Origin: an uncultured Tateyamaria sp.
Lineage (GTDB): Bacteria; Pseudomonadota; Alphaproteobacteria; Rhodobacterales; Rhodobacteraceae
DNA length: 64,000 nucleotides
Reading direction: 5' to 3'
Assembly (NCBI GenBank): GCA_947501275.1
Contig: CANMVD010000002.1
Span: 310,001-374,000, forward strand
Shown here: positions 45,487 through 53,884 of the stretch, piece by piece
Position numbering within the stretch: the first letter of the stretch is position 1
How the letters are laid out: each line of letters begins with the position of its first letter
The notes under the pieces: generated by a model
Told to the model about the DNA's origin: nothing
Database searches by the model: none
Seen by the model: the letters and a program-made list of their open reading frames with translations, nothing else
Program-made: the position numbers and the translations under genes

Positions 45487-46374
45487 ATGACCATCCGCTT
45501 GCTGCGCACCCTTGTGGCTGTGGCCGACACACGGACGTTCAGCGCAGCGGCCGACGTGGTGCACGTCACACATGCCGCCGTCAGCCAGCAGATGAAAACG
45601 CTTGAGACGGACTTGGGAATTACTCTTTTTGATCGCTCCACGCGCACACCGGAACTGACACCCATCGCCCATCAGATTGTTGCCAAGGCTCGTGATCTGA
45701 TCCGTGAATATGACACGCTTGTGCCTTCGGTACTCGCGGATGATGGTCTGAGTGGCGTGATCAAGCTGGGGGCGCTTGGCACGACCCTGACCGGTCTGAC
45801 GCCGCGCGCTCTGGCTGTGCTCAAGGCCAAGTACCCCCAGATCGGATTCTATATTCGGCCCGGGCTGACCGGTGCCTTGCTTGCCGACATTGAGCGGGGC
45901 AATCTGGATGCTGCACTCATCACCAAACCGCATATGCTACCCGTTGGCGTGCGGTTTCGTGCGTTAACCGAAGAACCAATGCAGTTGATCACCGCGCTGG
46001 AAGAACCGCAAGATGACCCGCTAGCCCTGCTGCGCACACGTCCCTACATCCGCTTCAATCGCAACGCGGTGCTTGGCACTCTGATCGACAACTGGATCCT
46101 GTCCAAACGCATCCGTGTGTCCGAAGCCATGGAACTCGACAGTCCAGAGGCCATCGCCAGCATGGTGCATGCAAATCTTGGTGTTTCCATTGTACCGGAC
46201 ATGACGGTAAAACCGCTGGACAGCATACCCGTCAAACAGATCAGCCTTGGACCGGATGCGCCCACCCGCATCCTGGGTCTGGTACACCCCGAAGCGCCCG
46301 GCAAGTCCCAAGCCATTGATCAGCTTTTCAACGCCCTTCAAAGCATCATTACAGCGGCGCAAACCGAAAAATGA
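45487..46374 (+). CDS. LysR-family transcriptional regulator
   Basis: A 295-residue regulator. Residues 1-60 are the winged helix (LLRTLVAVADTRTFSAAADV, HAAVSQQMKTLE); the rest is a LysR substrate-binding domain (VIKLGALGTTLTGL, GVRFRALTEEPMQLI). Its stop overlaps the start of the TauE/SafE gene by 4 bp, so the pair is coupled, and it probably controls that exporter. Confidence 0.92.
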   Translation: MTIRLLRTLVAVADTRTFSAAADVVHVTHAAVSQQMKTLETDLGITLFDRSTRTPELTPIAHQIVAKARDLIREYDTLVPSVLADDGLSGVIKLGALGTTLTGLTPRALAVLKAKYPQIGFYIRPGLTGALLADIERGNLDAALITKPHMLPVGVRFRALTEEPMQLITALEEPQDDPLALLRTRPYIRFNRNAVLGTLIDNWILSKRIRVSEAMELDSPEAIASMVHANLGVSIVPDMTVKPLDSIPVKQISLGPDAPTRILGLVHPEAPGKSQAIDQLFNALQSIITAAQTEK

Positions 46375-47117
46375 GCCCTGAAACCCTGACCTTTCTTGTG
46401 CTTGGCGCAATCGCCGGCGGCTTTATCAACGGCCTTTCAGGCACTGGTATGGGGTTGTTCTCGCTTGGCTTTTATCTGCTGGTCCTTGAGCCAAAAACAG
46501 CTGTTGCAATCACCGCGTTGATGGCCGTTCTTTCCGGACTTCAAGGTGTCTGGGTTGTGCGCCACGCAATAGCGGAACACCCCCGTCGCCTTGCACGCTT
46601 TATTCTGCCGGGCGTAGTTGGGGTCCCTGCCGGGATCTGGGTGCTCACGCTTTTGGACGCTTCCATGTTGCGCATCAGTATTGCGAGTTTCCTGATCCTG
46701 TATGGTGGCTATTTCGGCTTTCGCACGGCTTTGCCCGCGATCGCCCGCCCAACGCCCTGGATCGACAGCTGCGTTGGCTTTGCCGGGGGCGTCCTGGGTG
46801 GTGCTGCGGCGGCCTCTGGGGCCGTACCATCCATGTGGTTGTCCATGCGCGCATGGAGCAAGGCGCAGACACGGGCCGTGTTGCAAGGCTTCAACATGGT
46901 CATGCAAAGCACAACGGTGTGCCTGTTGTTTGTGGCCGGGGCCTATGACCGCACTGCGCTGAACGCCTTGCTGATCACGGTTCCGGTTGTCTTGCTGTCT
47001 GCCCAAGTGGGCTTGCGGGTCTTTCGTGCCCTCAGCGATGCGGTGTTCCGCCGGTTGCTGATCATCCTGACGTTGCTTGTCGGACTCGGTGTATTGCTCA
47101 GCGAACTCTCATCCTGA
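46371..47117 (+). CDS. TauE/SafE family membrane transporter
   Basis: A 248-residue protein with about eight helices. GAIAGGFINGLSGTGMGLFS is the N-terminal repeat and FAGGVLGGAAAASGAVPSMW the second, each with the GxxxGxxG/P-type loop of the TauE/SafE/DUF81 family, which exports sulfite, sulfoacetate or other organic anions. Coupled to the LysR gene. Confidence 0.9.
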   Translation: MSPETLTFLVLGAIAGGFINGLSGTGMGLFSLGFYLLVLEPKTAVAITALMAVLSGLQGVWVVRHAIAEHPRRLARFILPGVVGVPAGIWVLTLLDASMLRISIASFLILYGGYFGFRTALPAIARPTPWIDSCVGFAGGVLGGAAAASGAVPSMWLSMRAWSKAQTRAVLQGFNMVMQSTTVCLLFVAGAYDRTALNALLITVPVVLLSAQVGLRVFRALSDAVFRRLLIILTLLVGLGVLLSELSS

Positions 47118-47231
47118 AGCGCGTGACTCCGGGGCGCTTTCGAAAGACCCGGAAACAGAGCATGTCGCTTAATGCGGTGCAGTCTGGGATGCCGAGCAGT
47201 GCGGAATGGGCTCGGTTTTTCGAGAAGCGTT

Positions 47232-47897
47232 TTAGATCACCTCGTCCGTGCGATCATCGCTCTCTCCGTAGCGCTTCATCACAGCTGGTTTGGTCCCCTC
47301 GTATACCCGCTCGACATTCTGCGCGATCTTGGCATTCTCACGCTCGAACAGACAGTCGCCGTTCATATCCGAGGCTACAATAAACGGCCCCATCCGGTTG
47401 CATTTCAAAACCCACATCGCCTGGGCCAGCCCCAACTCGTCGTTCCAATGCACGGCTTCGACGTTTTCCACGCCCCGGCCCAACAACGCGCCCGTTCCGT
47501 AACCCACCGTTGACAGATAGACAGCGCCATTAGGCACAAAGTATTCCTTGTAGTCTTTTGAGGTCATGCCACCCTTGCCCACGATCAGCTTGGCCCCGGT
47601 TTTGGCCATCCATTCCGGCAACCACTTGGCAAAACGGAAAGATGCCGTGGCCGTGACTGCGCCCATGTCAAACGAGCCATCCGGGTTGATCCGCGCGGCG
47701 GGCGAGCAGTGGAAATTCGCCGCAGATTGTGATGGCAACTCCATAGGAATGTTGGCTTTTTCCTCGAGTGCCCGCATGTAGACGCCTTCGCGGGCCGTGT
47801 ACATCAGGCCGTCAAGGTAGACGACATCGCCAAGACGCAGATCGGCAATGGCCTCCGGCGTTGGGGTCGTGGAGAGGCGGACTTCGCGTGGGCTCAT
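47232..47897 (-). CDS. Fumarate hydratase/tartrate dehydratase beta subunit (class I)
   Basis: A 221-residue beta subunit of an oxygen-sensitive [4Fe-4S] hydro-lyase. LRLGDVVYLDGLMYTAREG, IVGKGGMTSKDYKEYFVPNG and AVYLSTVGYGTGALL are family segments. Its ATG overlaps the stop of the 93-residue gene by 4 bp. It is the last gene of the SDH-like operon. Confidence 0.92.
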   Translation of the reverse strand: MSPREVRLSTTPTPEAIADLRLGDVVYLDGLMYTAREGVYMRALEEKANIPMELPSQSAANFHCSPAARINPDGSFDMGAVTATASFRFAKWLPEWMAKTGAKLIVGKGGMTSKDYKEYFVPNGAVYLSTVGYGTGALLGRGVENVEAVHWNDELGLAQAMWVLKCNRMGPFIVASDMNGDCLFERENAKIAQNVERVYEGTKPAVMKRYGESDDRTDEVI

Positions 47898-48175
47898 TGA
47901 ATAAAACTCTCTGTTTCAAAACAGTCAAAAACGCAGGCCATACCTATGTCCGCAAGGCAGGCATCATCACCGACTGGGTCAATCTGCGAATAGAAAGTCA
48001 TTTCTTTAGTGCACGCAGGAAATGCCGAGGTCTGTGCGAGAGCCGAAATGTCTGGCTGGCCGCCACTCTTTGAACGTTTTCCAACAGTCTCATCTGCGAA
48101 ATTGAAACCAATGAGTTTGCAAGCTTCAAAAGTTGTCCCAACCATTGCCAGTTTGATTTCTGGGATTTCTTTCAT
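47894..48175 (-). CDS. 93-aa protein of unknown function between fumarase subunit genes
   Basis: Translationally coupled on both sides: ATGA overlap with the alpha-subunit stop (48172-48175) and with the beta-subunit start (47894-47897). The start region reads MKEIPEIKLAMVGTTFEACK; there are six Cys in 93 residues (for example in CVFDCFETES and FPACTKEM), and no membrane segment or known domain. Coding is favoured by the exact overlaps and by the frame remaining open through the gap, although codon bias is weak. Confidence 0.6.
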   Translation of the reverse strand: MKEIPEIKLAMVGTTFEACKLIGFNFADETVGKRSKSGGQPDISALAQTSAFPACTKEMTFYSQIDPVGDDACLADIGMACVFDCFETESFIQ

Positions 48176-49128
48176 TCCGCCGCCTCTCGCTGAGGTTCCC
48201 AGTCTACGGTTTCCCGGCGCTGGTAGTCCGTGAACCAATCCGGGTCGGTACGGTACTCGACCCGACCATCCGCATGGATGCGCGCCACCGCGCGGCGTGA
48301 GGACAGACAGAACGCGTGCACCGACATCGGCAGGCCGCCAGTGTGGCAGTAGCCCACCTCGATATTGCAATCAATCACCATGTTCTTGCCCACAAACCCC
48401 ATGGCCCCCATGCCGATGGAGTTGCCAAGCTCTTTGAACTCGTCCTCCATCTCGGCAATGCGCGGGTCCGAATTGCGGCTGCCCACGATGCGTAGGGTCG
48501 AGGCGCGCTTGCCGAGCGTCATGCAGATGTCCTTGGATCCGCCGAGGCCAATCCCGATGATGGCAGGCTGACAGGCGAGGCCGCGTTTGCCGAAGGCCAT
48601 CAGTGAATCGAGGTAGAACCGTTTGATCCCCTGAATACCGTCCGAGGGGAACAACATGCGGTAATCACTGCCAAAAAGCCCCCCCTTGTGGACAGTGATC
48701 AGGTCAATCCACGCGCCTTCCGGCTCGAACCCGTATTCAATCTCGGGCGCACCAATGCCCACGTTGTTGTCGTGGTCCGTGCGCCACAGCGGATGGACCC
48801 GATTGGGCCGTAACGGCACACCGTTGGTGGCATTGGCCGTGGCGCGGCGCAGAGCGGTTTCGAGTGCAACCATACCGCCCTCGACTTGCGCCTCATTCCC
48901 CAGCTTCACAAACCACCGCGGCACACCGGTGTCGCCACACATCGCGCGGCGGTCTTCCTTGGCGGCCTCGTAATTGTCCAACATCGCCTTCAAAACAAAC
49001 GAGGACAAATCCCCATCTTCCGTCTTGGCGGCGTGTTGCAGGCCGTCGAGATAGTCCTGAGGGATCTCGATCGCAGCCTTGTCCATGAGGGTTTCGGCGG
49101 TGGATTGGATGAGAGCAAGTGGGATCAT
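48172..49128 (-). CDS. Fumarate hydratase/tartrate dehydratase alpha subunit (class I)
   Basis: A 318-residue subunit holding the catalytic [4Fe-4S] cluster. The three Cys ligands are visible: RAMCGDTGVPRWF, GIGLGGSKDICM and DCNIEVGYCHTGGLPM. A split two-subunit form is found in tartrate dehydratases and in many anaerobe/alphaproteobacterial fumarases, so fumarate or tartrate is possible. The weak Shine-Dalgarno suggests coupling to the preceding hydrolase gene (6 bp away). Confidence 0.92.
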   Translation of the reverse strand: MIPLALIQSTAETLMDKAAIEIPQDYLDGLQHAAKTEDGDLSSFVLKAMLDNYEAAKEDRRAMCGDTGVPRWFVKLGNEAQVEGGMVALETALRRATANATNGVPLRPNRVHPLWRTDHDNNVGIGAPEIEYGFEPEGAWIDLITVHKGGLFGSDYRMLFPSDGIQGIKRFYLDSLMAFGKRGLACQPAIIGIGLGGSKDICMTLGKRASTLRIVGSRNSDPRIAEMEDEFKELGNSIGMGAMGFVGKNMVIDCNIEVGYCHTGGLPMSVHAFCLSSRRAVARIHADGRVEYRTDPDWFTDYQRRETVDWEPQREAAE

Positions 49129-49134
49129 TGGCTT

Positions 49135-49743
49135 TCAGACCTGACGTTGCATGGCGTTGATCACTTGGTCGCGGGATCGGATCGCGCCGGTTTGTAAATA
49201 TTCCATCGCGCGCAACGAGGCCTCATGGGCCTCGACTGAAGACCCGGCAACGCAATCCTCAACGACACGGCAGTGATAGTCCCATTGGTGCGCGTCCACA
49301 AAAGTGTAGTGCACGCAGACATCCGTCAAACCGCCACACAAAATCAACGTTTCCACCTTCAATCCACGCAACAGGATTTCCAGATCGGTCCCGAAAAATG
49401 CGGAATACCGGCGTTTGGGAACGGTATAGTCGCCTGCACGATACCCCATCTCGTCAAAGGCAATCTCGGTGCGCGGGTCATTGTCGAGGCAATGAACATC
49501 CTCGTCCCCATCCAGTTCGCGGCCAAAATCAACGCCGTCAGCCCGGTGTATCTCCTGAATGAAAACCACAGGTACTTTGCACGCGTGGGCTGCGTCGATC
49601 AGAGGGCGTGCCGCCAACATGCGATCCTTGTAGCCGGGCATGTTTGCAATCGCTCGGTCCGCGCTGTGATCCACAAAGGTAGAAGCCTGAATGTCGATCA
49701 CAATCACTGCAGCGCGACCTTCGATGATGTTTCGTGTGCTCAT
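49135..49743 (-). CDS. Isochorismatase-like cysteine hydrolase
   Basis: A 202-residue amidase-fold enzyme. Catalytic triad candidates: Asp in AAVIVIDIQAS, Lys in VPKRRYSAFFGT and Cys in CGGLTDVCVHYT; the cis-peptide region also fits. Members include maleamate amidohydrolase, N-carbamoylsarcosine amidase and nicotinamidase. Its start overlaps the flavoprotein stop by 4 bp. Given the fumarase and maleate-isomerase-type neighbours, a maleamate or similar amide substrate is a hypothesis. Confidence 0.9.
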   Translation of the reverse strand: MSTRNIIEGRAAVIVIDIQASTFVDHSADRAIANMPGYKDRMLAARPLIDAAHACKVPVVFIQEIHRADGVDFGRELDGDEDVHCLDNDPRTEIAFDEMGYRAGDYTVPKRRYSAFFGTDLEILLRGLKVETLILCGGLTDVCVHYTFVDAHQWDYHCRVVEDCVAGSSVEAHEASLRAMEYLQTGAIRSRDQVINAMQRQV

Positions 49744-51497
49744 TGCGCGGCCACCAGTGTTTCGGGTTCGCCCTCGGGCAGGATCGTCTGACCGGGACGC
49801 ACGATTGTGAATTGGACGGGTTCGCGGTTGACTTTGACACCTTCGCCCTCGAGTGTCGCCACGGTAAAATCGCTGTTTTCAATCCCGCCGTCTTCAGGAA
49901 AGTCTTCGCGGTAATGCGCACCGCGCGAATTTTCGCGGGCGATCCCTGCCTTTGTGATGACCTCGGATACATCACAAAGCGAGCGCAGGTTCAGCCAGTC
50001 GTGCCATGTCAGATTAAACGCAAGGTTACTGCCATCCACACCCACATCCATCAAGGCATCCGATACGGCCGCGATCCCGGTAAGGCCTCGTTTCATCCCG
50101 GCCTCGGTGCGGATCACGCCAACCTCTTCCCACATGAGATCCTGCAATTGTTTGCGCAACGGCAGCACCAGATCCGGCTTGCGAGTGAGAGGGTGGATGG
50201 CGCGCGCAAGCTCTGCAGCCAGCACATCCTCGTCCGGGTCGCGCAGGGTCATGCGCGCCACGTCTGAACCCATCGTATCCCCGGCAATGCCACCATAAAC
50301 CGTTGAATTGGCAACACCATTTCCACCCAAGCGGTTTGAGCCATGCGCCCCGCCCGCATCCTCGCCAGCCACGTAGAGCCCTTCCATTGCCGTGCGTGTG
50401 TCCACATCCACCACAACGCCCCCCATGAAGTAATGCGCCGTTGGCACCACCTCCACCTTGTCCGCAGCCAGATCAAACCCGCTGTCCGCACAGCGTTTCA
50501 CCATACCCGGGAATTTGGCGCGCACGTTGTCAGGCCCCAGATGGGACATCGAGATAAAAACGCCCTCATGTTCGGGGTTATTGTTCTTGCGCATCTCGGC
50601 ATAGATGCCACGGCTGACCACATCCCGCGTCGCGCGCTCGCCCTTGCCGTCATAGTCAAACATAAACCTTTGACCGGAATGGCTGATCAATTGACCGCCT
50701 GCGCCGCGCAGCCCTTCTTCGAGCACTGTGCCGGTCATGCGGGTATGATCGCCCGCCAGCAGGCCGGTGGGGTGGAACTGCACCATCTCCATATCCCGCA
50801 ACTTCAGCCCCGCCCGCAACGCCATGGCAAGGCCGTCCATCGTCTTGTCGCCGCTGGGGGTGTGGTATTTGTACATGGTTGGCCCGCCGCCCGTGCCCAT
50901 CATCACCGTCTTGGCCCGCACCAGACGAAAACGCCCCGTACGCATGTCGATCATCAGCACACCGGCCAGCGCACTGCCATCGCGCGTCGGGATCAGCCCA
51001 ACGGCGCGGTGCTCCTGAAGTTTTTCGACCCCGCTCGCCAGAACCTTTTCCATCAGGCGATTGATGATCTCGATCCCAGTCAGATCACCTTTGTGCACGG
51101 TTCGGTCCGCAGTCTGCCCGGCAAAAGCTTTCTGGTGTAATGACCCGTCCGGGTTGCGATCAAAAAAGCAGCCGATCTCGTTTTCGAGTTCGCGGATGCG
51201 CACCACGGCCTGTTCACACAAGCGCCACGCCATGTCCTGATCGGGCAGCCACTTGCCGCCCTCGATCGTGTCCATGAAGTGCCGCTCGACCGTGTCACCA
51301 CCGCCAAGGGCAACATTATAGCCGCCCTGTACCATGCGCGTGCAACCACATTTGCCAATCAACCCTTTGACGGCAATCGTGATTTTCGTCCCCTCCGGAG
51401 CTGTCTGTTGCGCGTGAAGTGCTGCGAACATACCTGCCCCTCCGGTCCCGAGGATCAAAATGTCGGTGTCGTGTCTTTCGATGTCAGAAACGCGCAT
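49740..51497 (-). CDS. Succinate dehydrogenase/fumarate reductase-like flavoprotein
   Basis: A 585-residue FAD subunit. The FAD-binding GxGxxG is in LILGTGGAGMFAALHA, and MEMVQFHPTGLLAG, ENSRGAHYREDFPED and GGAHGSNRLGGNGVANS are canonical. Active-site Arg and His residues of the SDH family are recognisable. It lies downstream of the two membrane-anchor genes and the iron-sulfur gene in an unusual B-D-C-A order. Confidence 0.93.
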   Translation of the reverse strand: MRVSDIERHDTDILILGTGGAGMFAALHAQQTAPEGTKITIAVKGLIGKCGCTRMVQGGYNVALGGGDTVERHFMDTIEGGKWLPDQDMAWRLCEQAVVRIRELENEIGCFFDRNPDGSLHQKAFAGQTADRTVHKGDLTGIEIINRLMEKVLASGVEKLQEHRAVGLIPTRDGSALAGVLMIDMRTGRFRLVRAKTVMMGTGGGPTMYKYHTPSGDKTMDGLAMALRAGLKLRDMEMVQFHPTGLLAGDHTRMTGTVLEEGLRGAGGQLISHSGQRFMFDYDGKGERATRDVVSRGIYAEMRKNNNPEHEGVFISMSHLGPDNVRAKFPGMVKRCADSGFDLAADKVEVVPTAHYFMGGVVVDVDTRTAMEGLYVAGEDAGGAHGSNRLGGNGVANSTVYGGIAGDTMGSDVARMTLRDPDEDVLAAELARAIHPLTRKPDLVLPLRKQLQDLMWEEVGVIRTEAGMKRGLTGIAAVSDALMDVGVDGSNLAFNLTWHDWLNLRSLCDVSEVITKAGIARENSRGAHYREDFPEDGGIENSDFTVATLEGEGVKVNREPVQFTIVRPGQTILPEGEPETLVAAQ

Positions 51498-51498
51498 G

Positions 51499-51852
51499 TC
51501 ACACCGCCTTCAGGAAAAAAAGACAGGCAATCAGGAACGACGCGGCTGTCGCTCCTGCGGCCAGAGATTTTTGCGACGGACTCCACGGCAGCCATTCCAG
51601 CGCCATAATGCGTAAGCCGCCAAACATGTGTACCGCCAGCAGGAAGACCAGCCCAAATTCCGCCAGCTTGACGACGCCCGCCTCTGTCAGGGTCAGGAAA
51701 CCGTCCAGCCGCGCGGGGTCCGTCATGGCCAAGGCAAGAACCCAGAAATGCAGCGGCAGAAACAGCGCAAGCCCGAGTCCGGAGATGCGGTGCAGGATAT
51801 AGGCCAGCCACAAGGGGTGCGCCCGGGATGTGATGCCACGCGCCGCCCTCAT
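51499..51852 (-). CDS. SDH-like cytochrome b556 membrane anchor
   Basis: A 117-residue protein with three helices. AYILHRISGLGLALFLPLHF contains the SdhC-type heme His (HRxSG), and the third helix ends SFLIACLFFLKAV. The ATG at 51852 overlaps the preceding stop by 4 bp; the flavoprotein ATG is 1 nt after its stop. Confidence 0.88.
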   Translation of the reverse strand: MRAARGITSRAHPLWLAYILHRISGLGLALFLPLHFWVLALAMTDPARLDGFLTLTEAGVVKLAEFGLVFLLAVHMFGGLRIMALEWLPWSPSQKSLAAGATAASFLIACLFFLKAV

Positions 51853-52196
51853 GCGCCAAGACCTGCCGCAAAGGTCACAGCCCAGACTGCACGGGCTCCT
51901 AGAGCGAATAACGCCAACCCGATAGCCCACATCACCGCTTCCAGCACCGGGCCTTTTAAGCCGCCCCATTCGTGGATAACGGTCCGCAACCCGATTGCGC
52001 CGTGCACGGACACCGCCACGACAAACAGCCCGTAGAATGCAAACCACAGCACGGACCCCTGCGTGCGGCCCAATATCTCGGCAGCACTCAGCCCACCCTG
52101 GATCGCATAGATCATCACCCCCAAGTGCCCCAGAACCAGCGGTGCCATCAGCAGTGCCGAAATTCGTTGCAGCATGTACAATCGCAAACTGAGCAT
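51849..52196 (-). CDS. SDH-like hydrophobic membrane anchor
   Basis: A 115-residue three-helix protein (YMLQRISALLMAPLVLGHLG; VLWFAFYGLFVVAVSVHGAI; AVMWAIGLALFALGARAVW). RISA and VHGAIGLRTV match the quinone/heme region of SdhD-type anchors. Overlaps the next gene by 4 bp and abuts the iron-sulfur gene. Confidence 0.88.
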   Translation of the reverse strand: MLSLRLYMLQRISALLMAPLVLGHLGVMIYAIQGGLSAAEILGRTQGSVLWFAFYGLFVVAVSVHGAIGLRTVIHEWGGLKGPVLEAVMWAIGLALFALGARAVWAVTFAAGLGA

Positions 52197-52910
52197 TCAG
52201 CGCCCCCGTTTGAAAAAGTTGCGGGCCGTTTCGCGCTTGAGACCGGCAATGGCAGACATCGGGTCAAGCTCATTGGGGCAATAGAGCGTGCACGATCCCA
52301 TCGAGTGACAGTTGTGGCACCCTCCGGCACCCGACACAGCGTCAAGAATGGCCAACCGCCCCTCATCCTTGGCATCATTCAACAGCGTCCACGCCCGCTG
52401 CAACGCTGCTGGACCCAGATAATCCGCGTTCCCGGCAACCGTATCACACGCCGCATAGCAGACCGAGCAGTTGATGCATTCGATCCCGGCATTTGCTTCG
52501 ACCCGAGGCGCGCTGTCCTCGTCCACGGGTGCGATGGGATCATCCCGTGTCAACGCGCCATGATGCACCCCTTCCGCCCCGACCCATTTGTCAAAGAACG
52601 GATCCATGTCCACGGCGAGATCCTTGATCACGGGCAGATTGCGCAAGGGACCGATGGTAACGGCATTTCCCTTGAGCACCTTGGAGATATGCGTGCGGCA
52701 CGTCCACCTCGGCACACCATTCACCATCATCGCACAGCTGCCGCACATGCCGACACGACAGGCAAACCGATAGCTGAGCGTTGGGTCTGCGTTTTGCTGC
52801 ACCCAGGACACCACGTCGAGCACAGTTTGATTATCGTACGCAGGCACTTCGAACACCTCTTGCGCATCAGACCCACGCTCGATTGTCACAGATAACTTGT
52901 TGGTGGTCAT
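52197..52910 (-). CDS. SDH/fumarate reductase-like iron-sulfur subunit
   Basis: A 237-residue electron-transfer subunit with a [2Fe-2S] site (FACRVGMCGSCAMMVNG...C), a [4Fe-4S] site (CINCSVCYAAC) and a [3Fe-4S]/[4Fe-4S] site (CHNCHSMGSCTLYCP). It heads the operon running to 47232, with a divergent nitroreductase gene upstream. The window has no canonical sdhCDAB, so this is likely an extra or specialised SDH-type complex. Confidence 0.93.
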   Translation of the reverse strand: MTTNKLSVTIERGSDAQEVFEVPAYDNQTVLDVVSWVQQNADPTLSYRFACRVGMCGSCAMMVNGVPRWTCRTHISKVLKGNAVTIGPLRNLPVIKDLAVDMDPFFDKWVGAEGVHHGALTRDDPIAPVDEDSAPRVEANAGIECINCSVCYAACDTVAGNADYLGPAALQRAWTLLNDAKDEGRLAILDAVSGAGGCHNCHSMGSCTLYCPNELDPMSAIAGLKRETARNFFKRGR

Positions 52911-53001
52911 CAGGGCTTGGATCTTTCACATCACAGGTGCGTCGTGGCACAGTGTATCCGACAGAGTTGCTTAATGAACGCGATAATTTCTTTACCTGCC
53001 A

Positions 53002-53016
53002 GTTAGCAATGCTAAC
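53002..53016. promoter_or_regulatory. Palindrome GTTAGC-AAT-GCTAAC in divergent promoter region
   Basis: A perfect 6-bp-arm palindrome 26 bp before the nitroreductase start and about 90 bp from the iron-sulfur gene, in the 131-bp divergent region. It has the symmetry of a regulator binding site that could coordinate both transcripts. Confidence 0.5.
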
Positions 53017-53041
53017 AGAAACAAGATCAAGGACAGGGCTC

Positions 53042-53884
53042 ATGACCAATGCAGATTCACCCCCCCTGCAACATCTGCTTGAGGCGCGATTTAGCGACGC
53101 CGATCAGCTGAACAGTGCGGAGTTTGATAATGACGTGCTGCGCAATCTGGCTGCACACGGATCCTGCCGCGCGTTTCGCGACACGGCTGTACCGACAGAT
53201 CTGCAGGACGTCCTGTGTGCAGCGGCTCTTGCGACACCGAGCAAGAGCGATCTGCAACAGCGTGACATTGTGTTGCTCAGAGATCCGGGGCGGCGCGCAC
53301 AATTGGCGCAGCTTGTAGCGGGTCAGGAGTGGGTTGCAGGCGCGCCCCTGATCGCTGTCTTTTGTGGGAACAACCGGCGGGCGCGCTTGCTGCACAAAAT
53401 GCATGATATCCCTTTCGCAAATGATCACTTTGACGCTGTATTCAATGCGGCGGCGGATGCGGCCATCGCGCTGGCGGCTTTCGTGAGTGCTGCCCGGTCT
53501 GTGGGGTTGGGGTGTTGTCCGATCAGCGCCGTGCGCAATGAGGCCGCCGCCGTGTCCGACCTGCTTGGCTTACCTGCGCATGTGTTTCCGTTTGCCGGTC
53601 TTGCCATAGGATATCCCGCCGGTGAGACCCACATCACCAAGCGTCTTCCCCTGAGTGTTACCTGCCACGTGGATCGGTATGCCGAAGAAGGTGTCGAAAG
53701 CGCCATCCACGCCTATGACGCAGACAGAACCGCCGCACACCCCTACCGCACGCAACGTCTGTCAGAGAGTTTGGGCATATCCGACACCTACGGGTGGTCA
53801 ATGGACAAAGCACGCCAATACAGCCAACCCGAACGGGCCGATTTCGGCGCATACATTCGCGCGCGGGGCTTTAGTCTGGAGTAA
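53042..53884 (+). CDS. Nitroreductase-family flavoprotein
   Basis: A 280-residue FMN-dependent reductase-type protein. NLAAHGSCRAFRDTAVPTDL is the typical N-terminal RSxRxF-like region, ARSVGLGCCPISAVRNEAAA fits the core, and PFAGLAIGYPAGETHITKRL gives the GyP block. AAGGA is 8 nt before the ATG. The C-terminal 70 residues with YRTQRLSESLGISD are an extension of unknown role. It converges on the racemase-like gene (14-bp overlap). Confidence 0.85.
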   Translation: MTNADSPPLQHLLEARFSDADQLNSAEFDNDVLRNLAAHGSCRAFRDTAVPTDLQDVLCAAALATPSKSDLQQRDIVLLRDPGRRAQLAQLVAGQEWVAGAPLIAVFCGNNRRARLLHKMHDIPFANDHFDAVFNAAADAAIALAAFVSAARSVGLGCCPISAVRNEAAAVSDLLGLPAHVFPFAGLAIGYPAGETHITKRLPLSVTCHVDRYAEEGVESAIHAYDADRTAAHPYRTQRLSESLGISDTYGWSMDKARQYSQPERADFGAYIRARGFSLE

